In this document: piece by piece, positions 40,785 through 50,712 of the stretch | Numbering within the stretch: position 1 is the first letter of the stretch | Layout: every line of letters starts with the position of its first letter | Assembly: GCA_963781265.1 (NCBI GenBank) | Contig: CAWAFH010000003.1 | Span: 124,001 to 188,000, forward strand | Direction of reading: 5' to 3' | Length of the DNA stretch: 64,000 bases | Origin: WHSW01 sp963781265 | Lineage (GTDB): Bacteria > Actinomycetota > Thermoleophilia > Solirubrobacterales > 70-9 | Notes under the pieces: generated by a model | What the model saw: the letters and a program-made list of their open reading frames with translations, nothing else | What the model was told of the DNA's origin: nothing | The model's database searches: none | Program-made: the position numbers and the translations under genes

Positions 40785-41807
40785 ATGAGTCGCGGTCGCC
40801 GGGTCGCGATCGTCGGCGCGTCGACCCACTGGGGCGGCGAGCTCGCGCGCCGGCTCGAGCGCGATCCCGCGGTCGACTACGTCGCCGCGATCGACAGCCT
40901 CCCACCGCCCGTCGAGCTGCAGCGCACCGACTTCATCGAGGCGGACGTGCGCAGCGCGGTGATCTCGCGCCTGCTCCCGGCGACGGAGGTCGACACGGTC
41001 GTGCACTGCGGGGTCCTCTGGTACCCGGAGCCCGGCCGCCCGGCGCGCGCGCTGCACGAGATCAACGTGATCGGAACCCTTCAGCTGCTCGCCGCCTGCG
41101 AGCGCACCGAACAGTTGCGGACGGTGATCGTGCGCGGCTCCGCGGCGATCTATGGCAGCGAGGCGGCGGTGCCGTCGTTCTACACCGAGGACCTCGCCGC
41201 GGCGCAGCCGCTGCGCACCCGCTTTCAGCGTGACATCGGCGAGCTCGAGGAGTACTTCCGCAACTTCGCGCGTCGCCACCCGCGCCTCGTCTGCTGCATG
41301 TTGCGCTTCCAGCCCGAGGTCGGACCCGGGCTCGACAGCCCGCTGGTCCGCTATCTGAGTCTCCCGGTGGTGCCGGTGCAGATGGGCTACGACCCGCGGC
41401 TGCAGCTCCTGCACGCCGAGGACGCCACCGGGGCGATCGAGGCCGCGGTCACGACCCCGGTCCGCGGCGCCGTCAACGTCGCTCCGTCGGGATCGATCTC
41501 GCTGAGCCGCGCGCTGCGGCTGTTGCGCCGGCCGTCGTTGCCGGTCCCGGCGCCCGCGTTCGAGCCGCTGATGGCGCGGCTGGGCGCCCGGCTCGGCGCC
41601 GGTGGGCTGGTCGGCGACGGGGTCAGGCTGCTCCGTTACGGGCGCGGCGTCGACAACACGAGGCTGCGCGAGGAGATCGGTTTCGAGCCGCGCTTCGATG
41701 CGTCCGGCGCGATCGCCGACCTCGCGCAGAAGGCGGCCGGGGCCAGGGTCGGGCCGAGCCTCCATCCCGGCGGGCTCGCCGACCGGCTCGGGGAGCTGGT
41801 CAGATGA
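40785..41807 (+). CDS. NAD-dependent epimerase/dehydratase-like protein (extended SDR), active site altered
   Basis: A 340-residue extended SDR. The Rossmann motif is VAIVGASTHWGGELARRL (a changed GxxGxxG), followed by DFIEADVR, NVIGTLQLLAA and RGSAAIYGS. Where the catalytic YxxxK should be, the sequence reads RTRFQRDIGELEEYF, with no Tyr-x3-Lys, so it may bind rather than transform its ligand. In mycobacteria a similar SDR is paired with a PlsC-type acyltransferase (galE2-Rv0502), and here the acyltransferase follows with an ATGA overlap. Confidence 0.78.
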   Translation: MSRGRRVAIVGASTHWGGELARRLERDPAVDYVAAIDSLPPPVELQRTDFIEADVRSAVISRLLPATEVDTVVHCGVLWYPEPGRPARALHEINVIGTLQLLAACERTEQLRTVIVRGSAAIYGSEAAVPSFYTEDLAAAQPLRTRFQRDIGELEEYFRNFARRHPRLVCCMLRFQPEVGPGLDSPLVRYLSLPVVPVQMGYDPRLQLLHAEDATGAIEAAVTTPVRGAVNVAPSGSISLSRALRLLRRPSLPVPAPAFEPLMARLGARLGAGGLVGDGVRLLRYGRGVDNTRLREEIGFEPRFDASGAIADLAQKAAGARVGPSLHPGGLADRLGELVR

Positions 41808-42760
41808 GCGCCGGCAGCTCGCCGGCCGCCGGACCCGAGGCGATCGCCGACTTCTTGCGCGGCGTCCGGGTCGGGGTCGAGGACGGGCTGGACCCGCTCG
41901 CCGCCGCCGAGCGCGCCGCCGCGTCGCTGCCGGTCCGGCTGCGAGGGGCGATCGAGACCCTGCTCCGCCGCCTCGCCGGCGACTACCAGGAGGACGAGTG
42001 GGGATTCGACGAGGACTTCGCCGAGGCGGTGTTCCCGTTCTTCGCCTTCCTGTACGAGTCCTGGTGGAGGGTCCAGGCGACCGGAGTCCGCAACGTTCCC
42101 GCCCACGGACGCGCTCTGATCGTCGCCAACCACGCCGGGTCGCTGTTCCCGTTCGACGCGACGATGATGAGCATGGCCCTGATGAAGGAGCACCCGCTGC
42201 CGCGCTGGCCGCGGTTCATGGTCCTGGACTGGGCGTTCGAGCTGCCCTACCTGTCGGCGTTCATGCGCCGGGTGGGCGGCGTCCCCGCGAGCCCCGAGAA
42301 CGCGACCAGGCTGCTCGGTCAGGAGGAGCTCGTGATGGCCTTCCCCGAGGGCGCCAAGGGGACCGGAAAGCCGTTCTCGGAGCGCTATCACCTGCAGCGC
42401 TTCGGCCGCGGCGGGTTCGTGGAGGTCGCCCTGCGGACCGGCGCGCCGATCGTTCCCACCGCCGTCGTCGGCTCCGAGGAGACCTATCCGAAGCTGGGCG
42501 AGAGCCGGGTTCTCGCCCGCGCGCTCGGGGCCCCGTTCGTGCCGATCACGCCGACCTTCCCCTGGCTCGGGCTGCTGGGTCTCGTGCCGCTGCCCTCGCG
42601 CTGGCGGATCGAGTTCTGCGAGCCGATCGAGGTCGCGCACCTCGGGCCCGAGGCCGCCGACGACCGCCGGGTCGTCTTCGATCTCGCCGAGCAGGTGCGC
42701 GAGACGATCCAGGAGCGGGTCTACGAGAACCTGGTCGAACGGGGCTCGACTTTCGTGTGA
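41804..42760 (+). CDS. PlsC-type acyltransferase (1-acylglycerol-3-phosphate acyltransferase family)
   Basis: A 318-residue membrane-associated acyltransferase. The acceptor motif is VANHAGSLFPFDA (a longer His-to-Asp spacing than HX4D, as in the Rv0502-like group), and FPEGAKGTGKPF is the glycerol-phosphate motif. A long helical N-terminus of ~85 residues precedes it. It adds an acyl chain from acyl-CoA/ACP to a lipid. It is coupled to the SDR (ATGA 41804-41807) and followed by an SCP2-like gene; the three probably make or remodel an envelope lipid. Confidence 0.85.
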   Translation: MSAGSSPAAGPEAIADFLRGVRVGVEDGLDPLAAAERAAASLPVRLRGAIETLLRRLAGDYQEDEWGFDEDFAEAVFPFFAFLYESWWRVQATGVRNVPAHGRALIVANHAGSLFPFDATMMSMALMKEHPLPRWPRFMVLDWAFELPYLSAFMRRVGGVPASPENATRLLGQEELVMAFPEGAKGTGKPFSERYHLQRFGRGGFVEVALRTGAPIVPTAVVGSEETYPKLGESRVLARALGAPFVPITPTFPWLGLLGLVPLPSRWRIEFCEPIEVAHLGPEAADDRRVVFDLAEQVRETIQERVYENLVERGSTFV

Positions 42761-42780
42761 GGCGCAATAGGGTTGTCACG

Positions 42781-43239
42781 ATGGCGACCGAGACCCGCGC
42801 CCGACGCGTTCACGACGAGGTCGGCGGCCCGCGCCGAGCCGAGTTGCGCGAGGCGCTGGAGCGGACCCTCGAGGCGGTCGACGCCGACGATCGCGTCGGC
42901 CCCCTGATCGGCGCGACCGAGCTGCGGATGCGGTTCGAGTTCACCGACATCGACCTCGTCCTCAACCTCGCAGCCGCGACCGGCGATCACAACGTCGAAT
43001 GGTCGTTCGCCGAGGACCCGGGCTGGTCGCCCAAGCTCGTCCTGCGGATGACCTGCGCCGTCGCCAACCGGTACCTGCTCGGCAGCGAGAGCCTCGCGAT
43101 CGCGCTCGCCCGTCGGGAGGTCCGCTGCGAGGCCGACTCGCGCGTCGCGCTGCTCTACCTACCCGCGGCGCGGCTGCTCTCGGACTCCTACCGGCGCGTG
43201 GTCGAGGCCGACTTCCCGGCGCTCGCCGCCGCGGCCTGA
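42781..43239 (+). CDS. SCP2-like sterol/lipid-binding protein
   Basis: A 152-residue protein. Helical start, then strands LRMRFEFTDIDLVLNLAAA and WSFAEDPGWSPKLVLRMTCA, and a helix around NRYLLGSESLAIALARREV, the pattern of the SCP2 lipid-binding fold. It probably carries a hydrophobic ligand. TAGGGT (42768-42773) lies 7 nt before ATG 42781, so it has its own promoter inside the operon. Confidence 0.65.
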   Translation: MATETRARRVHDEVGGPRRAELREALERTLEAVDADDRVGPLIGATELRMRFEFTDIDLVLNLAAATGDHNVEWSFAEDPGWSPKLVLRMTCAVANRYLLGSESLAIALARREVRCEADSRVALLYLPAARLLSDSYRRVVEADFPALAAAA

Positions 43240-43270
43240 GCGCGCGCCCGCTCCGGGCTCGGCGATCGGG

Positions 43271-43299
43271 TTGACGATCGCCTCCGGTCGGCGTAGTGT
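43271..43299 (+). promoter_or_regulatory. Sigma-70-type promoter TTGACG-N17-TAGTGT
   Basis: The best -35/-10 pair in the window, with 17-nt spacing (43271-43276 and 43294-43299). Transcription would start near 43306. The next sure gene starts at 43517, so a short transcript (see 43314) lies between. Confidence 0.6.
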
Positions 43300-43313
43300 C
43301 GATTCGCACCAAG

Positions 43314-43487
43314 ATGGCAACAGGCCAGAAGTGGGCCGAGCCGCGCGGGCCCCCCGGCGACTGGGGCGCGAGCGTCGCGGCCTGCGAGGCGCCACAGGCG
43401 CCGCCGGCCGGCGAGGCGGGCCGCCAAGCCCGCATTGGCGACGGGGCCGATTCGACCCCGTCGCCGTCTTCTTCCGGTCACACATGA
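43314..43487 (+). CDS. Possible 57-residue protein, or a small RNA
   Basis: ATG 43314 lies ~8 nt after the predicted transcription start and opens a frame reading MATGQKWAEPRGPPGDWGAS, ending at 43487. The protein is Ala/Gly/Pro-rich with no recognisable domain. A terminator-like hairpin overlaps the end of the frame. The transcript could equally be a ~170-nt RNA. The promoter and hairpin are good; the protein is uncertain. Confidence 0.3.
   Translation: MATGQKWAEPRGPPGDWGASVAACEAPQAPPAGEAGRQARIGDGADSTPSPSSSGHT
43437..43475 (+). terminator. Hairpin before the MerR-cyclase gene
   Basis: 10-bp perfect stem GGCGACGGGG / CCCCGTCGCC with a 9-nt loop, then GTCTTCTTCC. The pyrimidine tract is rich in T but broken by C, so termination may be partial. 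Confidence 0.6.
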
Positions 43488-43516
43488 GGGTCACTGGTCC
43501 GTCGTAGGATCGTGCG

Positions 43517-44716
43517 GTGGCCGAGGAAACGATTTCGCTCAGCGAGGCCTCGCGGATCTCCGGCGTCTCGCCCTCGACCCTGAAGCGGTGGGCGGAGGCG
43601 AAGGTGATCCCGGTTCGCCGCGGTCGCTGGACCCGGTCGGCCGCCGCGCACGCCCGCGTGGTCGCACGGATGCGCGAGCGCGGCCACTCGCTCGAGGAGT
43701 TGCGGCGCGCGGTTCGCGACGGCCGGCTCGCTTTCGGCTACGTCGAGGACCTGCTGCCCGGCCAGCACGATCGCTCGGTGACCCGGGCCGAGGCGGCGGC
43801 GCGAACCGGGCTCGAGGAGGAGCTGATCGAGCGGGTGATGACCCTGCTCGGGACGCCGACGGCGCTCGAGGGGACCCTGAACGAGCAGGACGTCGAGGCG
43901 ATCGAGCAGATGGCCGCGGTGCTCGGAGCCGGGTTCCCGCTCGTCGCGGTGTTGCAACTGGTCCGCGTCTACGCGCAGTCGATCCGCAAGATCGCCGAGG
44001 CCGAGGTTCGCCTCTTCCACCTCTACGTGCACGAGCCGCTGATCCGCCAGGGGGTCGACGCGCTGGAGATGGGCGACGAGATGGAGGGGCTGGCGCGGGA
44101 GCTGCTGCCGCTGACCTCGCCGCTGATGGAGTACATCCACCGGCGATACCTCGGCTTCTATATCGAGCAGGACGTCGTCGGCCACATGGAGGTCGACTTC
44201 GGCGGGCTGCGGCAGATGGGCCGCGTGACGATGGCGTTCTGCTTCGTCGACCTCACCGGCTTCACCCGCTACACGGAGGAGGAGGGCGACGAGGAGGCGC
44301 TCGACCTGGTCGAGCGGTTCGTCGAGACGGTCGAGGCGACGCTGCCGTCCGAGGCCCTGATCGTGAAGACGATCGGCGACGAGGTGATGATCGTCTCGCC
44401 CGACCCGGTCATGCTGACCGAGTGGGCGGTCGGTTTTCTGACCCTGTTCCGCGAGCGCCCACAACCGCGGGTCGGGATCCATTTCGGCCGCGCCGTCTAC
44501 CGCGACGGCGACTACTTCGGCACCGAGGTCAACCTCACCCACCGGGTGGTCGCGCGGGCGCTCGGGGGCGAGGTGATGGTGACCACCGCGGTCGCCGAGG
44601 CGATTGGCGATTCGGCCTACCTCGTGTTCGACCCGATCGGTCGGGTCGAGCTGAAGGGGTTCCCGGAGCCGGTCGAGCTGTTCGTGGTCGATGCGCGCGA
44701 TCCCGACGACGTCTGA
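43517..44716 (+). CDS. MerR-type helix-turn-helix fused to a class III nucleotide cyclase
   Basis: A 399-residue fusion. Residues ~1-70 form a MerR winged helix (LSEASRISGVSPSTLKRWAE, then RMRERGHSLEELRRAV). Residues ~90-225 are helical, like the regulatory domains of mycobacterial adenylate cyclases. Residues ~230-385 are a class III cyclase: FCFVDLTGFTRYTEEEG (metal Asp), IVKTIGDEVMIV (second Asp), and YFGTEVNLTHRVVARA (Asn/Arg). The metal and transition-state residues are present. TAGGAT (43505-43510) lies 6 nt before GTG 43517. It may couple DNA binding to cAMP or cGMP production. Confidence 0.88.
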   Translation: MAEETISLSEASRISGVSPSTLKRWAEAKVIPVRRGRWTRSAAAHARVVARMRERGHSLEELRRAVRDGRLAFGYVEDLLPGQHDRSVTRAEAAARTGLEEELIERVMTLLGTPTALEGTLNEQDVEAIEQMAAVLGAGFPLVAVLQLVRVYAQSIRKIAEAEVRLFHLYVHEPLIRQGVDALEMGDEMEGLARELLPLTSPLMEYIHRRYLGFYIEQDVVGHMEVDFGGLRQMGRVTMAFCFVDLTGFTRYTEEEGDEEALDLVERFVETVEATLPSEALIVKTIGDEVMIVSPDPVMLTEWAVGFLTLFRERPQPRVGIHFGRAVYRDGDYFGTEVNLTHRVVARALGGEVMVTTAVAEAIGDSAYLVFDPIGRVELKGFPEPVELFVVDARDPDDV

Positions 44717-44771
44717 CCGAGCGCCCGGCCGCAAAGCAGGAATCCGCGTACGCGCGTCGTACGATCACAGG

Positions 44772-46127
44772 GTGATCAAGGAGGACGCCCTGGACGAGCT
44801 CGCTGAGGCGGTTCGAGCCAGCGGTTTGATCGAACCGGGGATCGAGGCCGTGGTGATGGTCTCGGGCGGTGCCGATTCGGCCTGCGCTGCCGCGGGGCTC
44901 GCCCGCGTGCTCGGCGCCGAGTCCGTGCACGCCTCGCACGTCAACTACGGGCTTCGCGAGGGCGCCGCCGCCGGTGAGGCCGCGGCCCGCCGCCTCTGCG
45001 CGGCCCTGCGCATCGACCTCCACGTCGAGCGGCCGAAGCGCCTGCCCGACGGCAACCTCCAGGGCGCCGCGCGGACGGTTCGGTACGAGACCGCGGCCCG
45101 GCTGCGCGAGCGCACCGGCGCCTCGGTGATCGTCACCGGCCATACCCGCACCGACGTCGCCGAGACCGCGATCTACCGGCTCGCAGCCTCGCCCGGCTCC
45201 CGTGCGCTGCTCGGGCTCTCGCCGCGAAACGGGCGGGTGATCCGGCCGCTGCTCGGGCTCGGGCGCGAGCGGATCCGCGAGCTGGCGGTCGCCGCGGGGC
45301 TGCCGTTCGCCGACGACGAGACGAACGAGGACACGACCTTCGCCCGCAACCGGATCCGCGCCCAGGTGCTGCCGGTGCTTCGCGACGTCAACCCGGGGGC
45401 CGAGCCGAACATCGCCGAGACCCGCGCCGAGCTCGCCGAGGAGGCCCAGCTGCTCGAGCGGGTGGTGCTCGATGCGCTCGCCGATGCCGGGGTCGGTGCC
45501 GGCGACCTCGGCGTCTCCGCCGCGGCGCTCGCCGGCTGGGACCCGGCGCTCCAGCGGCTCGCCCTGCGCGCGCTCGCCGAGCGCGCCGCCGGCCGCCAGG
45601 TCGCGCTCGGGCGCGAGCGCGCGGCCGACATCGTCCGGCTTGCGGTGCGTCCGGAGGGCGGCGTGGTCGAGCTCGGCGGTGGCCTGCGGGCGGTCTGCGA
45701 ATCGCACGCCGTCAGCTTCCGCGCCGCCGTCGTCGAGGCCGCTCCGGCCCCCGCGGCGGTCGCCCTGGGCTTGCCCGGGCTCGCCCGGCTCGGCGCCTGG
45801 GAGATCCGCGCCGAGCTCCATCCGGGCCCGGTCGAGCCCGCCGGTCCCGACCTCGCGACGCTCGATGCCCACGCGATCGACGCCGGGCTCGAGGTCCGCA
45901 CCTGGCGCCACGGCGATCGCATCCGCCCGCTCGGCATGCGCGGCACGAAGACGCTCGGCGATCTGTTCACCGACGGCAAGGTCCCGCGGACGATTCGCGA
46001 CACGCTGCCGGTCGTCACCGTCGCCGGCGACGTGGCGTGGGTCGCGGGTGTCGCGGTCTCCGACGACTTCCGCCTCGCGCCGACGAGCGACCGCGTCGCC
46101 GTGCTGAGCGCGCGGCAGCTGGTCTGA
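44772..46127 (+). CDS. tilS: tRNA(Ile)-lysidine synthase
   Basis: A 451-residue N-type ATP pyrophosphatase. The PP-loop is SGGADS at 31-36. ASHVNYGLREGAAAGEAAAR, VTGHTRTDVAETAIYRL, and FARNRIRAQVLPVLRDVNPG are the conserved TilS blocks. The C-terminal substrate-binding domain (WRHGDRIRPLGMRGTKTLGD) is complete. It converts C34 of tRNA-Ile(CAU) to lysidine. TACGAT (44760-44765) lies 6 nt before GTG 44772, which is preferred to the upstream ORF start. In actinobacteria tilS is normally followed by hpt and ftsH, as here. Confidence 0.92.
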   Translation: MIKEDALDELAEAVRASGLIEPGIEAVVMVSGGADSACAAAGLARVLGAESVHASHVNYGLREGAAAGEAAARRLCAALRIDLHVERPKRLPDGNLQGAARTVRYETAARLRERTGASVIVTGHTRTDVAETAIYRLAASPGSRALLGLSPRNGRVIRPLLGLGRERIRELAVAAGLPFADDETNEDTTFARNRIRAQVLPVLRDVNPGAEPNIAETRAELAEEAQLLERVVLDALADAGVGAGDLGVSAAALAGWDPALQRLALRALAERAAGRQVALGRERAADIVRLAVRPEGGVVELGGGLRAVCESHAVSFRAAVVEAAPAPAAVALGLPGLARLGAWEIRAELHPGPVEPAGPDLATLDAHAIDAGLEVRTWRHGDRIRPLGMRGTKTLGDLFTDGKVPRTIRDTLPVVTVAGDVAWVAGVAVSDDFRLAPTSDRVAVLSARQLV

Positions 46128-46233
46128 ACAACTCGCGCACGTCCTCCGCTCTCGCCTGGAACAACTGGTCCGCGGCTACGCCGGACATTTCACGCCGCTT
46201 CCGCGTCCGGGCGTGCGCGGCGAACCCTCGACC

Positions 46234-46261
46234 GAGCGGCGAGCGGCGAGCGACGAGCGCC
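46234..46261 (+). repeat. Heptamer repeat array E: GAGCGGC x2, GAGCGAC, GAGCGCC
   Basis: Four consecutive 7-bp units in the tilS-hpt gap, ending 26 nt before the hpt -10 box. The last unit GAGCGCC is the same variant that closes array B. Confidence 0.85.
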
Positions 46262-46300
46262 GTCACCACGCCCCAGCCCCATACGTCTAGGCTGCAGCCG

Positions 46301-46828
46301 GTGAACGACCCCGCGATCGGCGAGACCCTGGTCGGAGCCGAGGACCTCAAGCGGCGGGTCGCCGAGCTCGGCGCGGAGATCAACCGCGACTACGCCGGCC
46401 GTGATCTGGTGATGATCGGTGTCCTCAAGGGCGCCGTCCTCTTCCTCGCCGACCTGATGCGCGAGCTCGAGATCCCGTGCGAGGTCGACTTCATGGCCGT
46501 CTCCAGCTACGGCTCGGCGACCGACTCCTCAGGCGTCGTTCGCATCCTCAAGGACCTCGACGCCTCGATCGCCGACCGCGACGTGCTGCTGGTCGAGGAC
46601 ATCGTCGATTCTGGCCTGACGCTCCACTACCTGCTCAAGAACCTGCGCGCCCGGGATCCGCGCTCGCTCGAGGTCTGCGCGCTGCTCACCAAGCCCGAGC
46701 GCCGGCGGATCGACCTCCCGATTCGCTACGTCGGGTTCGAGATCCCGAACCGCTTTGCGATCGGGTACGGCCTCGATCACGGGCAGCGGTACCGCAACCT
46801 CGGTTATGTCGCTGCGTTGCAGCAGTGA
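46301..46828 (+). CDS. hpt: Hypoxanthine phosphoribosyltransferase
   Basis: A 175-residue type I phosphoribosyltransferase. The PRPP motif is VLLVEDIVDSGLT (95-107). VLKGAVLFLADLMR near 41-54 and YGSATDSSGVV (the flexible loop) match Hpt. The base-binding IRYVGFEIPNRFAIGYGLDH is complete. It salvages hypoxanthine and guanine. TAGGCT (46288-46293) lies 7 nt before GTG 46301. Confidence 0.93.
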   Translation: MNDPAIGETLVGAEDLKRRVAELGAEINRDYAGRDLVMIGVLKGAVLFLADLMRELEIPCEVDFMAVSSYGSATDSSGVVRILKDLDASIADRDVLLVEDIVDSGLTLHYLLKNLRARDPRSLEVCALLTKPERRRIDLPIRYVGFEIPNRFAIGYGLDHGQRYRNLGYVAALQQ

Positions 46829-46906
46829 GTAGCTCGAAAAACCGCCTATTTGCCCCTGGTACGCTGATCTGAGCCCGAGCTGGGGCCGAAAGTCTTTGCA
46901 GATCCC

Positions 46907-48877
<1,971 letters not shown>

Positions 48878-48912
48878 GCGGGATCGACCGCACTCGCGCG
48901 CGTCCGAAAGGC

Positions 48913-48942
48913 TTGCGTCGGCCCCGTCCGGCGCGGTAGATT
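48913..48942 (+). promoter_or_regulatory. Promoter of the small secreted-protein gene
   Basis: TTGCGT (48913-48918), 18-nt spacer, TAGATT (48937-48942). It predicts a start near 48949 and a ~35-nt leader that includes the Shine-Dalgarno AAAGGA before ATG 48984. Confidence 0.6.
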
Positions 48943-48983
48943 GGCCGCCGTTCCAATCACCACTCGGAATCGAAAGGACTCAG

Positions 48984-49343
48984 ATGATGAAGCGAGCAGG
49001 GGGGACTCGTAGCTTCCGCGTTTGGCTCGTCGCCGCGGTAGCCGCAGTTCTGTGCCTCGGGGTCGCCGGCCTCGCCATGGCGAACAACCTCGACCGGCGC
49101 ACCGCCACCAACGCGGCCAAGTTCGTGGCCAAGAAGGAGTGTCAGCAGACCACCGGTTGCACCGACTACTTCGTCCGTCGCCTGCACCGGGTCAGCCGCC
49201 ACAAGGCGATCGGCAAGATCGTCGTCGTCGGCGCCCGCCAGGGCGTCGGGTTCGCCTGCAAGCGCCAGGTTGTGATCAAGCTCGATCACTTCACCGGCGA
49301 CATCACGTACTCGACGTCGGCGCGCCGCTGCGTGACCCAGTAG
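48984..49343 (+). CDS. Small secreted Cys-containing protein
   Basis: A 119-residue protein. A cleavable signal peptide (to about AMA near residue 33) precedes a ~86-residue domain with four Cys (KKECQQTTGC, FACKRQ, RRCVTQ), likely two disulfides. The sequence is basic with a strand-rich C-terminal half (KIVVVGARQGVGFACKRQVV). No function is known. It has its own promoter and Shine-Dalgarno (AAAGGA) and a strong terminator, so it is monocistronic between ftsH and the folate operon. Confidence 0.75.
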   Translation: MMKRAGGTRSFRVWLVAAVAAVLCLGVAGLAMANNLDRRTATNAAKFVAKKECQQTTGCTDYFVRRLHRVSRHKAIGKIVVVGARQGVGFACKRQVVIKLDHFTGDITYSTSARRCVTQ

Positions 49344-49368
49344 CCAGACGGCCAAAGGTCGTTGCCTC

Positions 49369-49402
49369 GAGGGGCGGGCCGCGGCCCGCCCCTCGTCGTT
49401 TC
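49369..49402 (+). terminator. Terminator after the small secreted-protein gene
   Basis: 12-bp perfect stem GAGGGGCGGGCC / GGCCCGCCCCTC with only GC between the arms (49369-49394), then GTCGTTTCC. Confidence 0.75.
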
Positions 49403-49425
49403 CGGGTCCGGGCGATACTGCGAGC

Positions 49426-50265
49426 GTGAGCACTCGCCCGCGACTGATGGGAATCGTCAACGTGACCCCGGACTCGTTCTCCGACGGTGGCCGTTACCTG
49501 GACCCTGAGCGGGCGATCGCCCACGGGCGCGAGCTCGCCGCGGAGGGGGCCGACCTGCTCGACATCGGCGGCGAGTCGACCCGGCCGGGGGCCGCGGCCG
49601 TCGATGCCGCGGCCGAGCTCGATCGAGTCGGTCCCGTCGTCGCGGCCCTGGCCGCCGACCGCGGTGGCCCCGGGATCTCGATCGACACCTCGAAGTCCGC
49701 GGTCGCCGCCGCGGCGCTCGACCACGGCGCCGCGATCGTCAACGACGTCACCGCGCTGCGCGCCGACCCCGAGCTCGCCGGGCTGTGCGCGGAGCGCGGA
49801 TGCACGGTGGTGCTCATGCACATGCTCGGCGACCCCCGCACGATGCAGGACGACCCGCGCTACGGCGACGTCGTCGACGACGTCCGCGCCTTCCTCGCGG
49901 GGCGGATCGAGGTCGCCGTCGCGGCCGGGATCGACGAGCGCCGGATCTGGGTCGATCCGGGGATCGGCTTCGGCAAGACGGTCGACCACAATCTCGAGCT
50001 GCTCGCCCGGCTCGGGGAGCTCGCGGAGCTGGGTCGCCCGATCGTCGTCGGCACCTCGCGCAAGCGCTTCCTCGGCTCGATCACCGGCCGCGAGGTGGGC
50101 GACCGGATCGGCGGCACGCTCGCCTCGAACGTGCTCGCGCTCGCCGCCGGTGCCGAGGTATTCCGGGTCCACGACGTGGCCGAGGCGCGCCAGGCGCTCG
50201 ACGCCGCCGCGGTGATCCTCGGCCGGGCCGACTGGCGGCGCGACGTCGAGCCCGCCGCGCGTTAG
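49426..50265 (+). CDS. folP: Dihydropteroate synthase
   Basis: A 279-residue TIM barrel. LMGIVNVTPDSFSDGGRYLD is the pterin/pABA loop 1, LLDIGGESTRPGA is loop 2, and PIVVGTSRKRFLG carries the sulfonamide-sensitive lysine region. It condenses pABA with the pterin pyrophosphate. GATACT (49414-49419) lies 6 nt before GTG 49426. It is the first gene of the folate operon folP-folB-folK. Confidence 0.95.
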   Translation: MSTRPRLMGIVNVTPDSFSDGGRYLDPERAIAHGRELAAEGADLLDIGGESTRPGAAAVDAAAELDRVGPVVAALAADRGGPGISIDTSKSAVAAAALDHGAAIVNDVTALRADPELAGLCAERGCTVVLMHMLGDPRTMQDDPRYGDVVDDVRAFLAGRIEVAVAAGIDERRIWVDPGIGFGKTVDHNLELLARLGELAELGRPIVVGTSRKRFLGSITGREVGDRIGGTLASNVLALAAGAEVFRVHDVAEARQALDAAAVILGRADWRRDVEPAAR

Positions 50266-50277
50266 CGTTAGCGCCGC

Positions 50278-50712
50278 ATGGAAGCCCATCGCGAAGGCCC
50301 GGAGTCGTCGGTGCAGGTCGAGCTGCGCGGGCTCTCGATCTACACCCACCACGGGGTCAGCGACGCCGAGCAGGAGATCGGTCAGCGGCTCGTGATCGAC
50401 GTTTCCTTCGACGTCCCCGACTGCGACGCCGTGCTCACCGACCGCCTCGAGGACACGATCGATTACTCCGAGGTCGCCGACATCGTCGCCCTCGCGGCGA
50501 CGGAGCGCAGCTACCGCACGCTCGAGCGCCTCTCGAGCGTGATCGGCGAACGCCTGATGGAGCGGTTCGGCTCCGACCTGGTCCGGGTGCGCGCAGCGAA
50601 GCCGGAGCCACCGATCCCGCTGGCGATCGAGGAGGTCGGGGTGGAGGTGGTGCGCGAGCGGGCGGTCTCCGAGCTCGAAGAGGAAGAGGGCGAGCCCGGG
50701 GACGAGGCGTGA
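50278..50712 (+). CDS. folB: Dihydroneopterin aldolase
   Basis: A 144-residue protein: VELRGLSIYTHHGVSDAEQE at the start (His/Glu substrate site), TIDYSEVADIV, and SVIGERLMERF. It splits dihydroneopterin for folate synthesis. An acidic tail of ~15 residues is not usual. It lies 12 nt after folP and overlaps folK (GTGA). Confidence 0.93.
   Translation: MEAHREGPESSVQVELRGLSIYTHHGVSDAEQEIGQRLVIDVSFDVPDCDAVLTDRLEDTIDYSEVADIVALAATERSYRTLERLSSVIGERLMERFGSDLVRVRAAKPEPPIPLAIEEVGVEVVRERAVSELEEEEGEPGDEA

Noticed and set aside
43437..43465. tRNA T-arm (GGGGCCGATTCGACCCCG)
   Set aside because: The loop is 9 nt rather than 7 and no anticodon or acceptor arm is found nearby.
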